Both the position numbers and the translations under genes were made by a program. The notes below the pieces were generated by a model that saw only the letters and a list, made by a program, of their open reading frames with translations, searched no databases and was not told where the DNA came from. DNA of 64,000 bases, taken from assembly GCA_021397835.1 (NCBI GenBank), contig JAJFZO010000168.1, positions 1,116,001 to 1,180,000 of the forward strand. Direction: 5' to 3'. Position 1 is the first letter of the stretch. Every line of letters starts with the position of its first letter. Shown here one piece after another: positions 23,453-38,635 of this stretch. The stretch comes from Moringa oleifera (taxonomy: Eukaryota > Streptophyta > Magnoliopsida > Brassicales > Moringaceae).

Positions 23453-26400
23453 ATGGGCGCCATGGCAGAAGACTGCTGCTCAACGCAACTGATCGACGGA
23501 GATGGTGAGTTCAATGTGGCGGGGCTCGACAACTTCGTCAAGAAGACTAAGCTTGCTGAGTGCGGCCTATCCTATGCTGTGGTTGCTATCATGGGGCCGC
23601 AGAGTAGCGGTATGCCTTTAATTAAGTTGTTTGTGAGCTTGATCATCATTGTGGTTTTTTATTTGGTACTATTGAAGTTAGGATTTTAGTTCATTAAGAT
23701 TTTCTTTTTGGATGAATTTGTCAATTACATTGGTTTAAGTTGAATTTAGCTTTTGATGCCCATGTTTGCTGTCATGGTAAGCGATATATAAAATATGTAG
23801 CTGGTTAGCTCTAGCCTTGTACTCTTGCTAGTTTTGGATGGAGGCTGGGGTGTGTGTGTTGAGTCTTAGATGCAACAACCTTATGGCATTTCTACTTTTT
23901 TTCACAGAACTAGTTACAGTAACATAGAAGCTCCAGTGAGGAAAACAAGTAGTAGAAGCAACAACATTGAATTGATGAATCATTGACGTAATAATTTGTG
24001 TTTTTAATAGTTGTATTATGTTTATTAATTTCACTTGTCTATGGCTCTGTGGGAAGTTGGTTAGTGGTCATGGCTTTAATTAAGATTTGCATTGCTAGAA
24101 ATATCCACGAAAGTTCGCTTCTGTGTGCTTATACTTTGTCAGTTCCGAATTGATATTGGTAGGATAGGAACTATGAATTTTATGGTTTCTCAATTGCTTC
24201 AGAATTATACATGGCCATGATAGAACTTGAGTCTTTGACTGTTGTGTGTCATACCATAAAACCATGTCATGAATGGTTCACGTGCTCTAATTTATTAAGA
24301 AATATTGTAGTTGTGATGGAGCACTGGTTCTCCAACCTAAGTAAAAAATGTGGGGCTAAAACCATGCATATTTTTTAGGCAGTTATTGATCTGTATATTA
24401 AACTGAATTTACTAGGTTGTCATTGCTGGCAACAAGATATTTGATACTGAACTTTTCATCAGATTTTTAATCTGGTGGCCCCTGTTGCTCATGCTCAGTG
24501 ATAGACTTGGTATAGACATGGCTCGGTGAAAAATGTCTCAAGTCTTTTAGCATCTTATTCACAAGAATCTGGCTATTCTCTGACAACTGATAACTTTTAC
24601 TAGTTGATTTTATGTTTATTTATATCTTTTACATTCATATATATAGTTTAAAAAGAGGCACATGAAGATGGCTTCTACTAGGATTTGCAGTTATGTTAAA
24701 TTGTATCATAGTTCTATCTGAACATATTCATTTTGTGATCTAATATGAAAAAGAAGAAAATATTCTTAGTGTGAACCCTTATACTGGTTTACTTTTGGTT
24801 ATATACTTATGTTTTTGGAAATGCTAAATTTATATGGTCTACTAACCAATGTCTCTTGGTAATGTGCATATGCAGACACGTGTACATTACTGTATATTTC
24901 TGCTTGCAGTGTTTTTGTACATGCTTGTGTGCCTCCTAACCTTATAACCTTGTCAATTATTCCACATCTTTCCTTTTCTGTGAACAGGGAAGAGCACACT
25001 GTTGAACCATCTTTTCCATACAAAGTTCAGGGAGATGGATGCATATAGAGGAAGGTAGGTTAATTTACTTTCTCATAGTTCTGTAGTTTTGACAGGAAAA
25101 GATGTACTTTACATTTATTGGTTGAGAGATATATAGTTCTGTAGTTTTGGCAGGAAAAGATGTACTTTACATTTATTGGTTGAGAGATATATACAATAAA
25201 CTATTTCTTCTATGATCTTTTGTTCATAAAAATTTCTTATTTTATTTCAGGAGTCAAACAACCAAGGGAATCTGGATTGCCAAGTGTGTTGGAATTGAGC
25301 CATGCACAATTGCCATGGATTTGGAGGGTACTGATGGGAGGGAAAGAGGCGAGGTGAGAAGCTATATACCAAATTTCTAGTTTTTTCGGAGAAAAAAAAA
25401 TGCACAGGAAGCTGTGGTAGTCCCTCCATAGAAGCATATTGGTGAAATTTAAAAACACATAAACAACTTTTGTCTTTCTCTTTGCTGGTAATTTTGCAAA
25501 AGGTTCATAGGAACTAGTAGTTAAGTTGTAGGCTTGAAATCCTTCATATTCAAAGTTCTTAACTTTAGTGGTTTAAAGAATGAAAGAAGCATTGAAGCTT
25601 CAATTAGACAGAGACTGTCTCATGAATGCTATGGAGAACATGCATCATCATTAAACAAAGTGCTATATAATTAATCAAAAATAGACCACAGTGAAACCTT
25701 GCCCTGCTCCTTATTGCCATTTTGAAAGTTTGTAATTTAATTGATACTAAAGTTTTTGCACTTTCAATGTTTATTGGTGGGGTGTATGTTTCTCTATCCT
25801 CACTCTTTCTCCCCTTCTTTGTGAAATCTAGGCCAGACATAACTTAGTTTGCAACCAGAATGCAAGAAGGAAAAAAAACTTTAAAACACTGGCCTTGAAT
25901 TGATTGAAAAATGTACGGAGACTATGTGATTGGAATACGATTGGTTCTCTAACAGAATCATAATGAGATGTCAAGATAGCTCCTAAAAAATCAAAAGTGA
26001 TCTAACTAATAGATTAATTCAAACTGATTGAATTTAAAAACAAAATCTACGTCACCGTCCCTCACACTGGGTTGACAACTTTAAACATTCCCAACTTGTG
26101 AACTAGCTTCACAAACATTAAACAGAATCTTGCAAGCCTCTTTATCAACATATCAGTTGCTTGTCCTGGTGTAGGAATATGCATCACAATTCCTTTATCA
26201 ATCTTCTCCTTTATAAAATGCCTATCAACCTTAAAATGTTTAGTGTGATTATGGTGTCCTGGATCGTGAAAGGTGCTTATAGTAGCCTTGTTGTCTGAGC
26301 AAATCTTCATGGGGCCGACATTTGAAACCCTTAATTCTTTCAGTACTAACTTTAACCATTTTTACTTACAGATTCTTTGAGCTACTGATCTAAATTCAGC

Positions 26401-29400
26401 CTCTAAATTGTTCCTAGCAACAACAGATTGCTTCTTGCTTCTCCATGTAATCATATTGCCCCAGACGAAGGTAGAATAACCTAAATGTGATCCTTTTGTT
26501 TATTGGACCAACCTAGTCCGCCTCTGTAAAGGCCTCTATGTTTTTATCTTTCCCTGGAGTTCCTTCAAATACTTTAGTATTTGGTAAACTGCTTCCAAAT
26601 GCATTTCACAAGGAGAGTGCATACGTTGACTAACAACACTAACAACTAATGCAATATCTGGCCTTTTGTGAGATAAGTAGGTTACTCTTCCAACAAGACA
26701 TGGATATCTCCCTTTGTCAACAAGACTACTGTTGTTTGCTTCTCCCTGCTTAAGGTTAGAGTCTATTAGAGTATCTACTGGTTTACAGACCATCGTGCCT
26801 GTTCTGTTTAACAGATCTTTGACTATTTATTCTTTGAGAAACTGAGATACTTGTTTTGTTTCTCAGCACCTCTAGCCCAAGCAAAATATCTTAAAGAACT
26901 TAGATCCTTGATCTCAAACTCAGTAGCAACTGCTTCTTTCAGTCTTTTCATTTCCTCAACATCATCTCCTTTTAATACTATATTGTTGACATACACAATA
27001 AGAATGGTGATTTTACTGCTTCAATATGTAAAAAACATTGTATCATTTGTCTGGGCTTAATGTATCCTTGCTGCTGAATTGTAAATGATCTTGTGATTGC
27101 ATGAGCCCGTATAAACATTTTCTAAGCTGACAAACCTGCCCATCTTCCTAGCTCCATTAACACCTAGTGCTAAGTCCATGTATACTATTTCCTCTATCCC
27201 CATTAAAAATGCCAACTTAAATTGGTAGCCAAAGATGGAAGAATGCGGACTATATTGATCTTTGTCATTGGTGCAAATGTCTATGGATAATTGAGGCCAA
27301 GTGTTTGTCTGAACCTTTGGCTACTATCCTTGCTTTATATCTTTTTGTTACACCATTGGAATTATTCTTCACTGTTAAGGTTCCTTTAGGTTTTTGTGCT
27401 AGCTTCGATGTTCCATTTTTTATTTTTTCAAGAGCTTTCGTTCCTTCCACAACTGTGTTCCTCAATTTAGGAATTCTTCGGGTTGCTTCTATATCTCTTG
27501 GAATGTCAATAGCTAAAAGTTAGAGGCAAAAACATGGGAAGAAGATGACAGGACTATGAGACACATTATTAGAGATGGGGTGTTGAGTGTTCTAGTTGCA
27601 ATAGGAACATCAATATCATCTATTGCAGGGCTAGGATTGGGCTTAAGGGAGTGCATACTTGAATTCCATTCAGATTCCTGATCGTGCTAAGAGTCTTTGC
27701 ACTCTTTGAGAATTATTTTGATGTAAGCAAACCTGTAACTCATATTGTGGGTGCAATGCTCCCCCTGATGGAGAAATTTTAATGCTTGTAGGCATCATCT
27801 ATTGAGTTAGTTTAGGTGAATTTGATGGAGGTGGAACTGTTGGCAAATGTGATAAGGGGTGGCAAAGAGAGAGGAAACGGGCACAGCCAGTGTAGGCAGA
27901 GAGAACCCCAAAATTCCTTCAAGTCAAAATTTCCCCTTGAGGGAATTTTTTGAATAATATGGCTACAGCTCAAAAACATGGAAACACTATTTAAGTTTTT
28001 CAAGTTAGTAACAACTGTATCCCTTTCTCTAGCAAATATCCTAGAAAAAATTTTAAACACTGGCCTTCAATTGATTGTAAAACATACAGAGACTAATCAG
28101 TTTAAATGGGATTGTTCACCAACAGAATCCTAAACCAATAATTTATTCTAGGAATGACTAGATGACATGATAACTCTGAAAAAATGGAAAGTAATTTAAC
28201 TAATGGATAAACCCAAAGTGTTTCAATTTGGAAACAGAATCTGCTATATAGTTATGTGTAGTTCATGGATTGTGCCTGTGTTTCTCTGTGTCTGTCTGTT
28301 TTATGAAAGCTTGTCCAAAGAGCTTATGAAGTCTTCTTGCTTCTTACATAATTTAACTCATACTTTGTTGGAACCTTTCTAGCTAATGTTTCCTCATTGT
28401 TTTCTCTTTATTTTTCCCACTCTTTCTGGTACTTTCTCACATGTGGACTTTTGTAATTTGCAGGATGACACTACATTTGAGAAACAAAGTGCGTTGTTTG
28501 CTTTGGCTATTGCAGATATTGTACTAATAAACATGTGAGTGACTCTCCCTGTATCTTCTCTGCTATCTTCTTGGTTTGTTAAAGTTGATAGTTGCCTTAT
28601 CTAGCTTAAGGTGTCGGTGGCCTTGGGTTGGCTGGAAATTTGTTTGCAACAGGCCTCATCAATTGCTTGAGAATGCTTTTATGGGAGGATTATGGACATT
28701 TCTTGAGAAAAATAATTGGATTGGGCAAGTCAGGTTCTATAGCGAAATAAATTGTGGCAATTACTGTCGGATACCTTTTATTTATATGTGTCTATGTGTT
28801 CAAGTCAATATATATCATCGGTAGATGTGAATAGCTTGCTGGATTTAGTTTGCCTCGGTGACAAGCATACAAAAGTCCACAGATGGAAGGCAGGATTATA
28901 CAATGGATTAGACATCCATGGCCAATGACATTCAGGATTTTATATCTTGGCTTTATTTGGAACTATGATAAATGGAATTGAAATTATTTAGGGATCCAAT
29001 TTCTGTTTTCTTTCCTTATCTGGTTATAGCTCTAACAAGGACATCCAACACTAGGCTTTGGAATTAAGTTGTATATTGATGTAAAATTTGAATTTGGATT
29101 GTATCTGTTCCTCCCTGAGTTGTTCCATCTCTTCTTTGCCCCATCCTGTATTCAATTTCTCCTATTCTCTTATCTTTCTGTCTCTTCTTCCTATTCTTCT
29201 TGGTTTCTCTCTTTTCGACATTAGTGGCGGAGTGAACCCCTCAGAAAAGCCTATTCTGAGGGTAGGCAGCTTTCTCTCTTCGCTTCAAGATAACATGGCC
29301 TACCATATTTGGTTGCCAGGCCTCTTTTACTAATAGGATTGCAAAACAGATCTTAAAATGGGGTACCAAACAGTACACCGTAACTTTTAATTTGTCTAGT

Positions 29401-32400
29401 ATAATGCCATCAGGTGTCTGAGTTCAGTTTCCAGATAATATGTCTATATCTGTTATTATGGGTTATAAGGAGATATAAGATTTAATTGAAGACTTCGAAT
29501 AGGAAGGGCAGCATCTAAAGCACATGGCATGTATAGAAGAAAGCACATTCAGGAAGAAGTTGGTCCCAAGATAAACTGTTAATGGATTTTGGCTTATTTC
29601 CAGCCTTCTTCTCTCTCATGTCCATCGTATGGATATCTCATTGATTCTGTGGTGACTTTGTATTGTATGGGAATTAGACATTCTTACGTCTATGACTTCA
29701 AGAAGCTAGGCATAAAAATGTGTTAATTACGGCCCCTTTAAAACAGAAACAGAAAAAGAAGGCATGCAGAAAGATGCCTCTACTGGCTTATGATTTTAGT
29801 GAGATGATCAATGTTGTAGGTGGTGCCATGATATTGGTCGAGAGCAGGCTGCCAACAAACCTCTTTTGAAAACGGTTTTTCAGGTACTCAACCCATTTAT
29901 CTATGGTTTATGTCTGGCTTTTGGGTTAATGTGTGTGACAGTCTACTTCTGTTTGGGATGTAGGTCATGATGCGCTTATTTAGTCCTCGCAAAACAACAC
30001 TTATGTTTGTTATACGTGATCAAACAAAGGTTTGATTTATGCCTTTAAATTTTCTTTCAATGTGATCCCAAGTGTACGGCTTGTTCCGTACTGAATCTTT
30101 GTCCTGCTCTCAACTTTTAATGCAGACCCCACTTGAACTTTTGGAGCCTGTTCTAAGAGAAGATATTCAGAAAGTAAGTTTGAGCATAGTTCTTGCATGG
30201 CATAGTGCCTTTTTCCTGCAGCTTTGTTCCTTTGCTTCAGCTTTTTCATAGGTCTTGATTTTCATAGATATGGGATGCAGTTCGCAAGCCTGAGGCCCAT
30301 GAAAATACTCCTCTAAGTGAATTCTTTAATGTGAGTAGATATTCCCCATCACTCTCGTTTAGCTGATTGTTAAGATGTATACCTTCTTTTTTTGCTTTTC
30401 TTTTCTTTTTTTTTTTTTTCAGTTTTGGTTTTTGAGCTTTATTTGATATTTGGTTTTGACATGAAGGTGGAAGTCACCGCCTTATCAAGCTACGAAGAGA
30501 AAGAGGAACAATTTAAAGAGCAGGTAGTTCCTTCAATGATCAGCTTACGAAGCTTCGATTTAAAATAGTTTCTGTTTCTTCATCTTAGGAATGTTATGGA
30601 TTTCTTTTCTCTTCTAAAAGTTCAAAGTACTGGCCACTTTAGTATCAAATCTAAATTTTTCTTCCGCAACATCTCCAGTTTTATCAGAAAGAACTTTATG
30701 CTCCATATTTACAGTTTAGACTTGTGATCTCTTATACAGGTTGGTCAACTGAGGCAGCGTTTTTTCCATTCTATCTCTCCAGGGGGTCTCGCTGGTGATA
30801 GACGGGGCGTTGTGCCTGCCTCTGGCTTTTCTTTTAGTGCCCAGCAGATATGGAGAGTTATAAAAGAGAACAAAGACCTGGATCTTCCTGCTCACAAGGT
30901 TTTCTATGTGTCCTTTCCTTGAGTGCATAAAATCTGCTGTTGTATTCTCTATGCATATATGTGTTTGTTTGTCTTTATCAGGTAATGGTTGCCACTGTTC
31001 GGTGTGAAGAGATTGCCAATGAGAAGCTCCGTAGCTTGTCCTGTGATGAGGTATTGCGGCATCTGTCTTCTTTTCATGATTGTTGTGGTTGCATGGATAT
31101 CATTATTTAGGCATTTCTTAGTTGTCTTGGTTTAGGGTTGGTTGGCGCTGCAAGAAGCTGTTCAAGGTGGGCCTGTAACTGGCTTCGGGAAAAAGCTGAG
31201 TTCTATCCTAGAAGTCTACTTCTCAGAGTAAGTTAGATCTTCATTCTCTGCATTCATGTCTATTCTAAATGATGCAACCATGAACACGGTAATAACAGAT
31301 GCTTTTCCGAGTTTGTTCTTGTGTTTGAGATGATTTGCAGTGGACAATTCTGTCTTCAGAGTATTTCTTGTCTATTCTAAAAGATGATTTTGCATATAAC
31401 CGTTCTGACTGAACTTGTAGTAATTGGTGATTGATATTGAACTGCAAGTTTGAGGGGATAGCATAGTATGATTACTTGTGATGTTTGATTCTCCAAACAT
31501 TAATAATTGACTATTCTGATTGCTTATTAATGTCAAGTTGTTGAAGTTGAGAGCCTTTATTTGCACTTAAGTATATCCTACCAATTAGTTATACTTCAGA
31601 ATATTTTGAGTATTTCTTGGCTTGATCTGGAAGCTTGATCTTGCTTTTCATGTGTTTCATTCTTTAGATATGATATGGAGGCAGCATACTTTGATGAAGG
31701 TGTAAGAAATGCAAAAAGGCAACAGTTGGAGAACAAAGCCTTGGATGTAAGCCTATGCCCTTTAGTAATTATAATTCTTATTTTGTTCTTAAACCGTTAA
31801 TTTATCCAACTAGATTGTGTGCTTTTAAGGGAAAATGGGAATGTGTGATTATCTACTTCTTGCTGCTGTTGGAGGTGCTGCAGAACTTTCCTAGTAGAAA
31901 CAAATGCAGTTCTAATCCCTAAGAAATCTTTGTTAATGAATTCTACAGTGTTTGGTGATAAATTCTATTTTAAGTCTTAAGTCTTCTTTGATTCTTTATT
32001 TTAACCTGTGTTTTGGTTTTACACACAGAGGTTTGCTGTGATTAGTTAGTAGTTAGTTGGTTTTTGTTTTTATTTTTTCTTAGTCTGGTATTATTTTATA
32101 TCATCAGGCCTTGCAGCACCATTTTATAGTTCAAGTTGCCATGTAGGATCTTTTAGAAGACATTAAATTCTAACCTCAAGGATCTTTTAATAGGATTTTC
32201 TCTCTAATAAGGATGAGATTCAGGCCAGGTTAGCCTCGGCATGTTTTTTTTCTTAAAAAAAAATTCCTATTTTTAAAAAATATTTGGAGAAATTTCCTGT
32301 AAGGTAACGTAAAAAACTCATCCTGCTGACAATTAATTGTTTTCTTGTGAGTATTTTTATTTGTTCTACCTTTTAAAGGAAATGGAAGTTAGATTTAAGG

Positions 32401-35400
32401 TTCTTGATCAAGAAGCATATTGTTGAAAGTGCTATTTGGCCTGTATCATGTTTGGATGGATTACTGTAGGCCCCTAGCAGAGATCTCAACTGATGTAGTT
32501 TGTACCGTGGGCCTACACTCCCTAAATTTTTTTCTTCTGTTTTATTTCGATGGAGGATGGACAGGGATGTTCTTGTCTTGTCAACCACATTCCTTCTGTC
32601 TCTTTTTGCTATTCTCTATCCATAAGTTTTCTTATTTAAATTACAACTCACATTAGATTACTTGTTCTATTTGATTCATGAATACGACAGAAACTGGTGA
32701 GAAATTTTGCTAATGAAAACTCAGAATTTAGTTTCAAGAAAAGGAGAGATGAGCCAAGAAACTAGTGGAAGAGCTTTCTAATTATTGAGAGACTTAAATT
32801 TGGATTGAACAGCAATCCCTTTATATATATATCAAAATCGGCCCCCCTGCACTGATGTTTTATGGGAATGATACTAGACACTTCTATATTGTATTCTCAG
32901 GGTCCTATTCTTGTTCTGTGTTACAGGTCCATCTTGAGAACTTACTCCTTTCTTCCTTTACCATACTGATAATAATTTGTTCTAAAAACTGGCAGTAATG
33001 GAGCTACTTGCAAAAAGGGCAATAGTGCTATAAAATGTTAGTGGGAAGAAACCAAACACTTAAACCAACAAATTCAAGCCTAATTAAAAAGACTGTGACG
33101 AACTATTGTCTGTGCCTGCTTGTTCGTTAGATTATGGACGATGATTTGCCCAATATTGACCATAACCCCCAAAAAGATGGTAAGCTCACCCTGATTACCA
33201 TTGCTTCCATTAATTGTATTATCCATTCCTACTAAGCTTTGTAATCGAGGAAGACAATATCCTAAATACTGATAACATCTTAGTTATCAGCGCTTGCTTT
33301 CTGCTTTGTCCTACTAACTATTCAAAGTTATTTATGGCTCCACTTGCTTACTTGTCGCTTCTGTGCCTATATGAACTTTACACCCTAAGGAGACTGCATA
33401 TTTAGTTATCAAGTTTATTTACTCATTATTTGCCATAGATTCTCCTTTGCGTTCTGTACCTTCCCCTCTTCAGCACCTTAATCTTATGATGATAGTTCTC
33501 GGGTTGAAAATTAAAACAGAAGATCATAAGCAATTCAGCTGTGGAGTGGGTTATACCCCTAACCTGTGGCATTCCTCGGGTACCTCTGTTTCTGAGTGTT
33601 GAAGCAATTAGATTATGTAAATATCTCAAGTAATTATGTGGCACTGAAGGTCCATTTATTCTTAATTAATGTAATTTGTAAATATTCTGTAAGGTTGAAG
33701 TTGATTAGTTTGCGGAGACAGTTATGTGTCGTCTCATTGCATTTGTATTTCAAGTTCTTAAAAACCACTGGTCAGAGAATATAATAACATTTGTGATTAA
33801 GATTGTTGGTTGTTTAATCCTCGTGTTCAAGCTTGTTTGATGATAACGTTGATGACATTCAGGATCAAAGTTATTAATTTTCATGGTTAATCTTACTGAA
33901 GCCTCATATTTTGTCAGTCTAATTTCATGATTACAGTTATTTTGCTTATAGATGATGGTTAGAAGTAGTTATTGTTGTTCAGTAAGTTTAGTTTGAGGTT
34001 TCATTTGCGCTTTCTAAAGGGGTCCCTGGTTATGGACCCTCTACTAACCACTTGCATTTTCTTTTTTCTTACACTTGTCTTCTGCATAAATATTTGAAGC
34101 AAATGCTCTGTAGTATAGTATTTGGGGGCTGGCCTTTTGTAATGTTGACTTAAATTGTTGGCCTTAGGAAGTTTTCTGTAATTCTTCATAATAATAATGT
34201 ACACGTTTGTATGATTCACTCTTTCTGAATTTCCCAGTTTGTGTACCCTGCTTATGTTACTATGCTGGGACATCTACGATCTAGAGCACTTGAGCATTTT
34301 AAGACTAGACTAGAGAACTTGCTCAACAAAGGGGAAGGATTTGCAGCTTCTGCCCATACATGTGCTGAATCTTGTATGCTCGAGTTTGATCGGGGATGTT
34401 CAGGTGATGTTTTATATAACGCAGAACTACTTTGCTTATGTCATTGCACTGGTACCCTCAAGCTTATGTGACTGCAATTTTTGCCATGTTAACTGTTAGA
34501 TGTGTATGCTTGTTGTTTGCTTTTATTCTGTTTGCTTTTCGTAATGAACAAATTAGCCGTTCATAATTTATATTCATCACATCCTTGGATATCGAATATG
34601 TCTATTTTACAGAACCTGGCTGGTAATTTCGTAATGGGTAAGGACCGCTGTTGCTGATGTAATCTGTGAATACTGCATGATCTCACATAGTTGAAACACT
34701 CAAATTTTGTAGTGATGAATATCATAGTTGTAGATGTGTTGCTTGAAAGGTCTCCTCTGTCATGTCTTTGTACTTTAAGACATCAATTGTCAGGTTTTGC
34801 ATTTGACAGGTGTGTGTGGGTAGAGTTGTCTGAACAAGCTAAAATGACTAGAACTCTGAATTGACCACAGAACTCCATAATTTGCTTTCCGATAACAAAT
34901 TTACTAGAGCTCTAGGGTAATTCTCTTAATACTGACCGAAGTTATGTTATCTTAATAAGATTTGCTTCATTTATAATGTTGTGGAAATTACACTGGAAGG
35001 CTAAAGTATGCAGCAATGGTCTTGATTGTGTATAGAGCGTGCTGCTCATCATGTGCTCTTATTCTTTTCTTACCTAACTATCTAGAAACTGGAGAAGAAA
35101 TGTAATCAAAAGCTTTCCTTACTTCCCCAGAGATATATACCCTTTCAGACTCCAAATTTATTAACAACTAAACTTGTGACTACCCAAGAGAGACCAATAA
35201 TGGAGAGTCCAATATCTCAAAGATTGTGTTGTTGGTGGGCACCAAAAGGGAAGGTTATTTACAGTCTTGGTTTCTACAAAGAAAACGCCTGTTAACCAAA
35301 ATCTCTTCTCCTTTTTAAGTTGTCAATGGGGAAAATTCTCTCCTGAGCTGCTTCTAAAGCAAAAGAAGAAAGAGAGAGAGCCAAAAAAAAAGAAGCATAA

Positions 35401-38400
35401 TAGGTCCTTCATTTGAGTTCCGAACAGCCTTCTGAAGCAAAAAAGAAGAGAGAGAGAGAGAAGGGCAATATGTCTTTCATTTGACTTCCAAATAGCCTTT
35501 TCAAAAGGGTATTCTGTTGTCCTCTTTCAAGTGGTCTTCCCCAAGGGCTTCCAGGAAGGAGTTTGTATCAAATCTACCTTTATTTATGCAACTTTCCAAT
35601 AAAGTTATTGATGTTAGTCATCTCTCAATCATGGGCATGCATATTTGTGTTGGAATTGGTATAACCTATTGGAGCTTTTGTTATGGGGCTTCATAGATGA
35701 AGAACTGGGTTTCATCTTGTGAATCAGGAGAGTTTCACTGAACTTAAGAGGAATTGATAACACTGTAGCTCTTTGACTGTGAGGATTGAAATGGTTGATA
35801 CTCAAGAAGGCAATCTTTCTTGAGAGCATGTAGAAAAGTTCCCAACAAATTCATTACTTACGAAACAAAAAGCAATATAACCTGTATAGACACACTAGAG
35901 AAGTATTTTCTTATCCTGGTTTCCGAGTCAAGCTTATACAATTTTCAAACTAAAATTTCATTCTAATCTCATCATGCACAAGTAAAAATCATAAGGCACT
36001 TGGTTACTGATCAATCAACCATCTATTTTGTGTTACTTCTCCTAATGAAGTATACTTGCATGATCTGGATTATTATCAACTTTATGAAAGTAGTATATGA
36101 TTCTTATACGATTCTTAATGACAAAGGTTTACAAGATAGCATCAAGGGAAGGCCTCATTTTAGTATATGGTCTTGTGCATTAACAATTTCTGCGCCCATT
36201 TACAAACACATGAAGATGTGCACTGTGCCAAGAAAGCATGCTTCTATGAACAGAAGGTTGTATTGAATGGGACGCCGAGTGACTCTGCCTCCAAAAATCC
36301 ATTGTGTCGTTCAAAATAGAAAAGAGAAAGAGAATCATTGCTGTTATAGATTTGGTCTTTACATAGTTTTTGATAGCTGAACCGATTAAAAGGTATATAA
36401 ACCCTTGTCAGTGAGAGTAAACTTCTACTCTCTTTTTTCATGTTTTAGAAGTTCTTCCTTCCCTCTTCTTTGTGAAAATCCTGTTTCTTTTTCTTGTGAT
36501 ATTTCTGACGAACAAATAGAAGTAAGAATTTAATTGATAAATACATTTATGTTCACATTGTGAACATCTACTGATTTGAATTGCAAATCTTTTGATTCAT
36601 GATATCAAAAGGAAGATAAGGATTTCATGATAGTAGAAGTCATATCTTTTTCTGCATATTAAGAGTCCATGACATTTCATTTGCTTGCTTTTTTCAATCA
36701 GTGATGTTTGAGCTTCCCTTCTTTCAGATGCTGCCATACAGCAGGCCACTTGGGATGCTTTGAGAGTCCGTGAAAAACTTTATCGTGACATTGATTCACA
36801 TGCATCATCTGTTCGAAATGTTAAGTTGTCTGAAATTACAGTTAATTGTGAGGTATCTCTTTCTTTCTATCTATAAAATGTCTCAGGATTGTTCTTCAGT
36901 TAATAGTAGTCTTCAAAGTGGTTAATAAAAGAGGTAAATGTTGATGCCTTATTGATGTGCAGAAACAACTTACCGAAGCAATAGCTGCACCCGTGGAGTC
37001 CCTATTTGAAGCTGGTGGAAAGGAAACCTGGCCATCAATAAGGAAGCTCCTTAAACGTGAAACTGAGGCTGCTGTATCAGAGTTCTTAACTGCTACTGCT
37101 GGTTTTGAGTTAGATCAAACGACAGTTGATAAAATGGTACAAAATCTAAGGGAATATGCAAAAAGCTTGGTGGAGAAAAAGGCAAGAGAAGAAGCTGGAA
37201 AAGTTCTGATTCGCATGAAAGATAGGTAGAGCACTTGTTTGGGAGTTTGGTTCTCTGTTTTCTATAATGATATATTTTTCGCTTAATCCTCTTGTGATAA
37301 AAAAAATTCAGGTTCTCAACTGTCTTCAACCATGACAAGGATTCAATGCCAAGAGTTTGGACTGGAAAAGAAGACATTAAAGCAATTACTAAGGATGCTC
37401 GTTCTTCGGTAATCATTTCTGTGAATTTCAATATTACTGGGACCTGTTTGTGTATAGTAGTATTTGGATGTCCTCATCTACTGCTCTGTTGCAGGCTCTG
37501 AGCATTTTATCTGTTATGGCTGCCATACGCTTGGATGAGAGGCCAGATAAGGTTGAGGATATACTTTTTTCCTCTCTCATGGATGGAAATGTTGCTGTTC
37601 TATCTTCTCAAGATAGGAGCTTAGTAACTCCTACGGACCCCCTTGCCTCAAGCACATGGGAGGAGGTAGTGGTTAGCTGGTGTAGTTACTCTCTTAGTAT
37701 TGTCCAATGAGCTCCATGATGATTCATATGCACTTGGGAGGATAGTTCATTACTTACAGGGAAATCTTATTGTTGAGCTACTAGATCAAACTGAAAATTA
37801 TCAATTGATCCAATTGAAAAATATGGATTCTTTTAGGAATTACTAGTGTAGAATGAGTTATAAGGGGGCTTCATCTGTATTATATTATTATCTATGAAAT
37901 GAATTAATATTTAGAAACAAATACAATGCAGGTTCCACCAGAGAATATGCTTATCACACCAGTGCAGTGTAAGTCATTGTGGAGACAGTTCAAGGCAGAG
38001 ACTGAGTATTCAGTTACACAAGCCATTTCAGCACAGGTAAAGCTTGTGATATATAAATGGCATCAAATTATATGTTTTTCAAGTGATGATATTACCGAAT
38101 AGTGTGTATGAGAAAACCTTTGCGTTGTTATCAGATAATTATATAATTAAAATCGGGGACTTGGTGGATACAGAGAACCTTTGTTTTGGTGGGTTTGCAA
38201 ATTGTTTGGCTACTGAAGAAATAATTCTTTTAATGGTTGCATATAAAAGATTTATGTCATGTCTTTAAAAGAGAAATACAAAGCATTGTATGCTTCAGTT
38301 GCTGTCTGAAACTAATAGCTTTTTCTCCATCTATATTTGACTTACAATGTAATATTTCCTTTCCATGCAACTTGTTTGCCATCCCGTCTGAGGCTTCAAA

Positions 38401-38598
38401 TCCCTGGTTAATCTTTCACTTGGTCTGCACTAGTGTTGAGAGTGATTACGGCTGGCATGTTCTCTTTGATGATATATATATATATATATTCAAGGAAGAC
38501 AACTAGAGTCTTGAATAACATAAATACAAAAATGCCATGGGCAGATAGTAGTGTGCCATGTGATCTTGTCAGTTGGGTTATGGATATGTTTCTGTGTA

Positions 38599-38635
<37 letters not shown>

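Noticed and set aside
28576..28824. Open plus-strand stretch in intron 4 of the RHD3-like gene
   Set aside because: No domain or family pattern, and the exons on both sides join in phase without it.
36000..36441. Open frames on both strands within intron 14
   Set aside because: They have no motif and no splice context, and the host reading does not need them.
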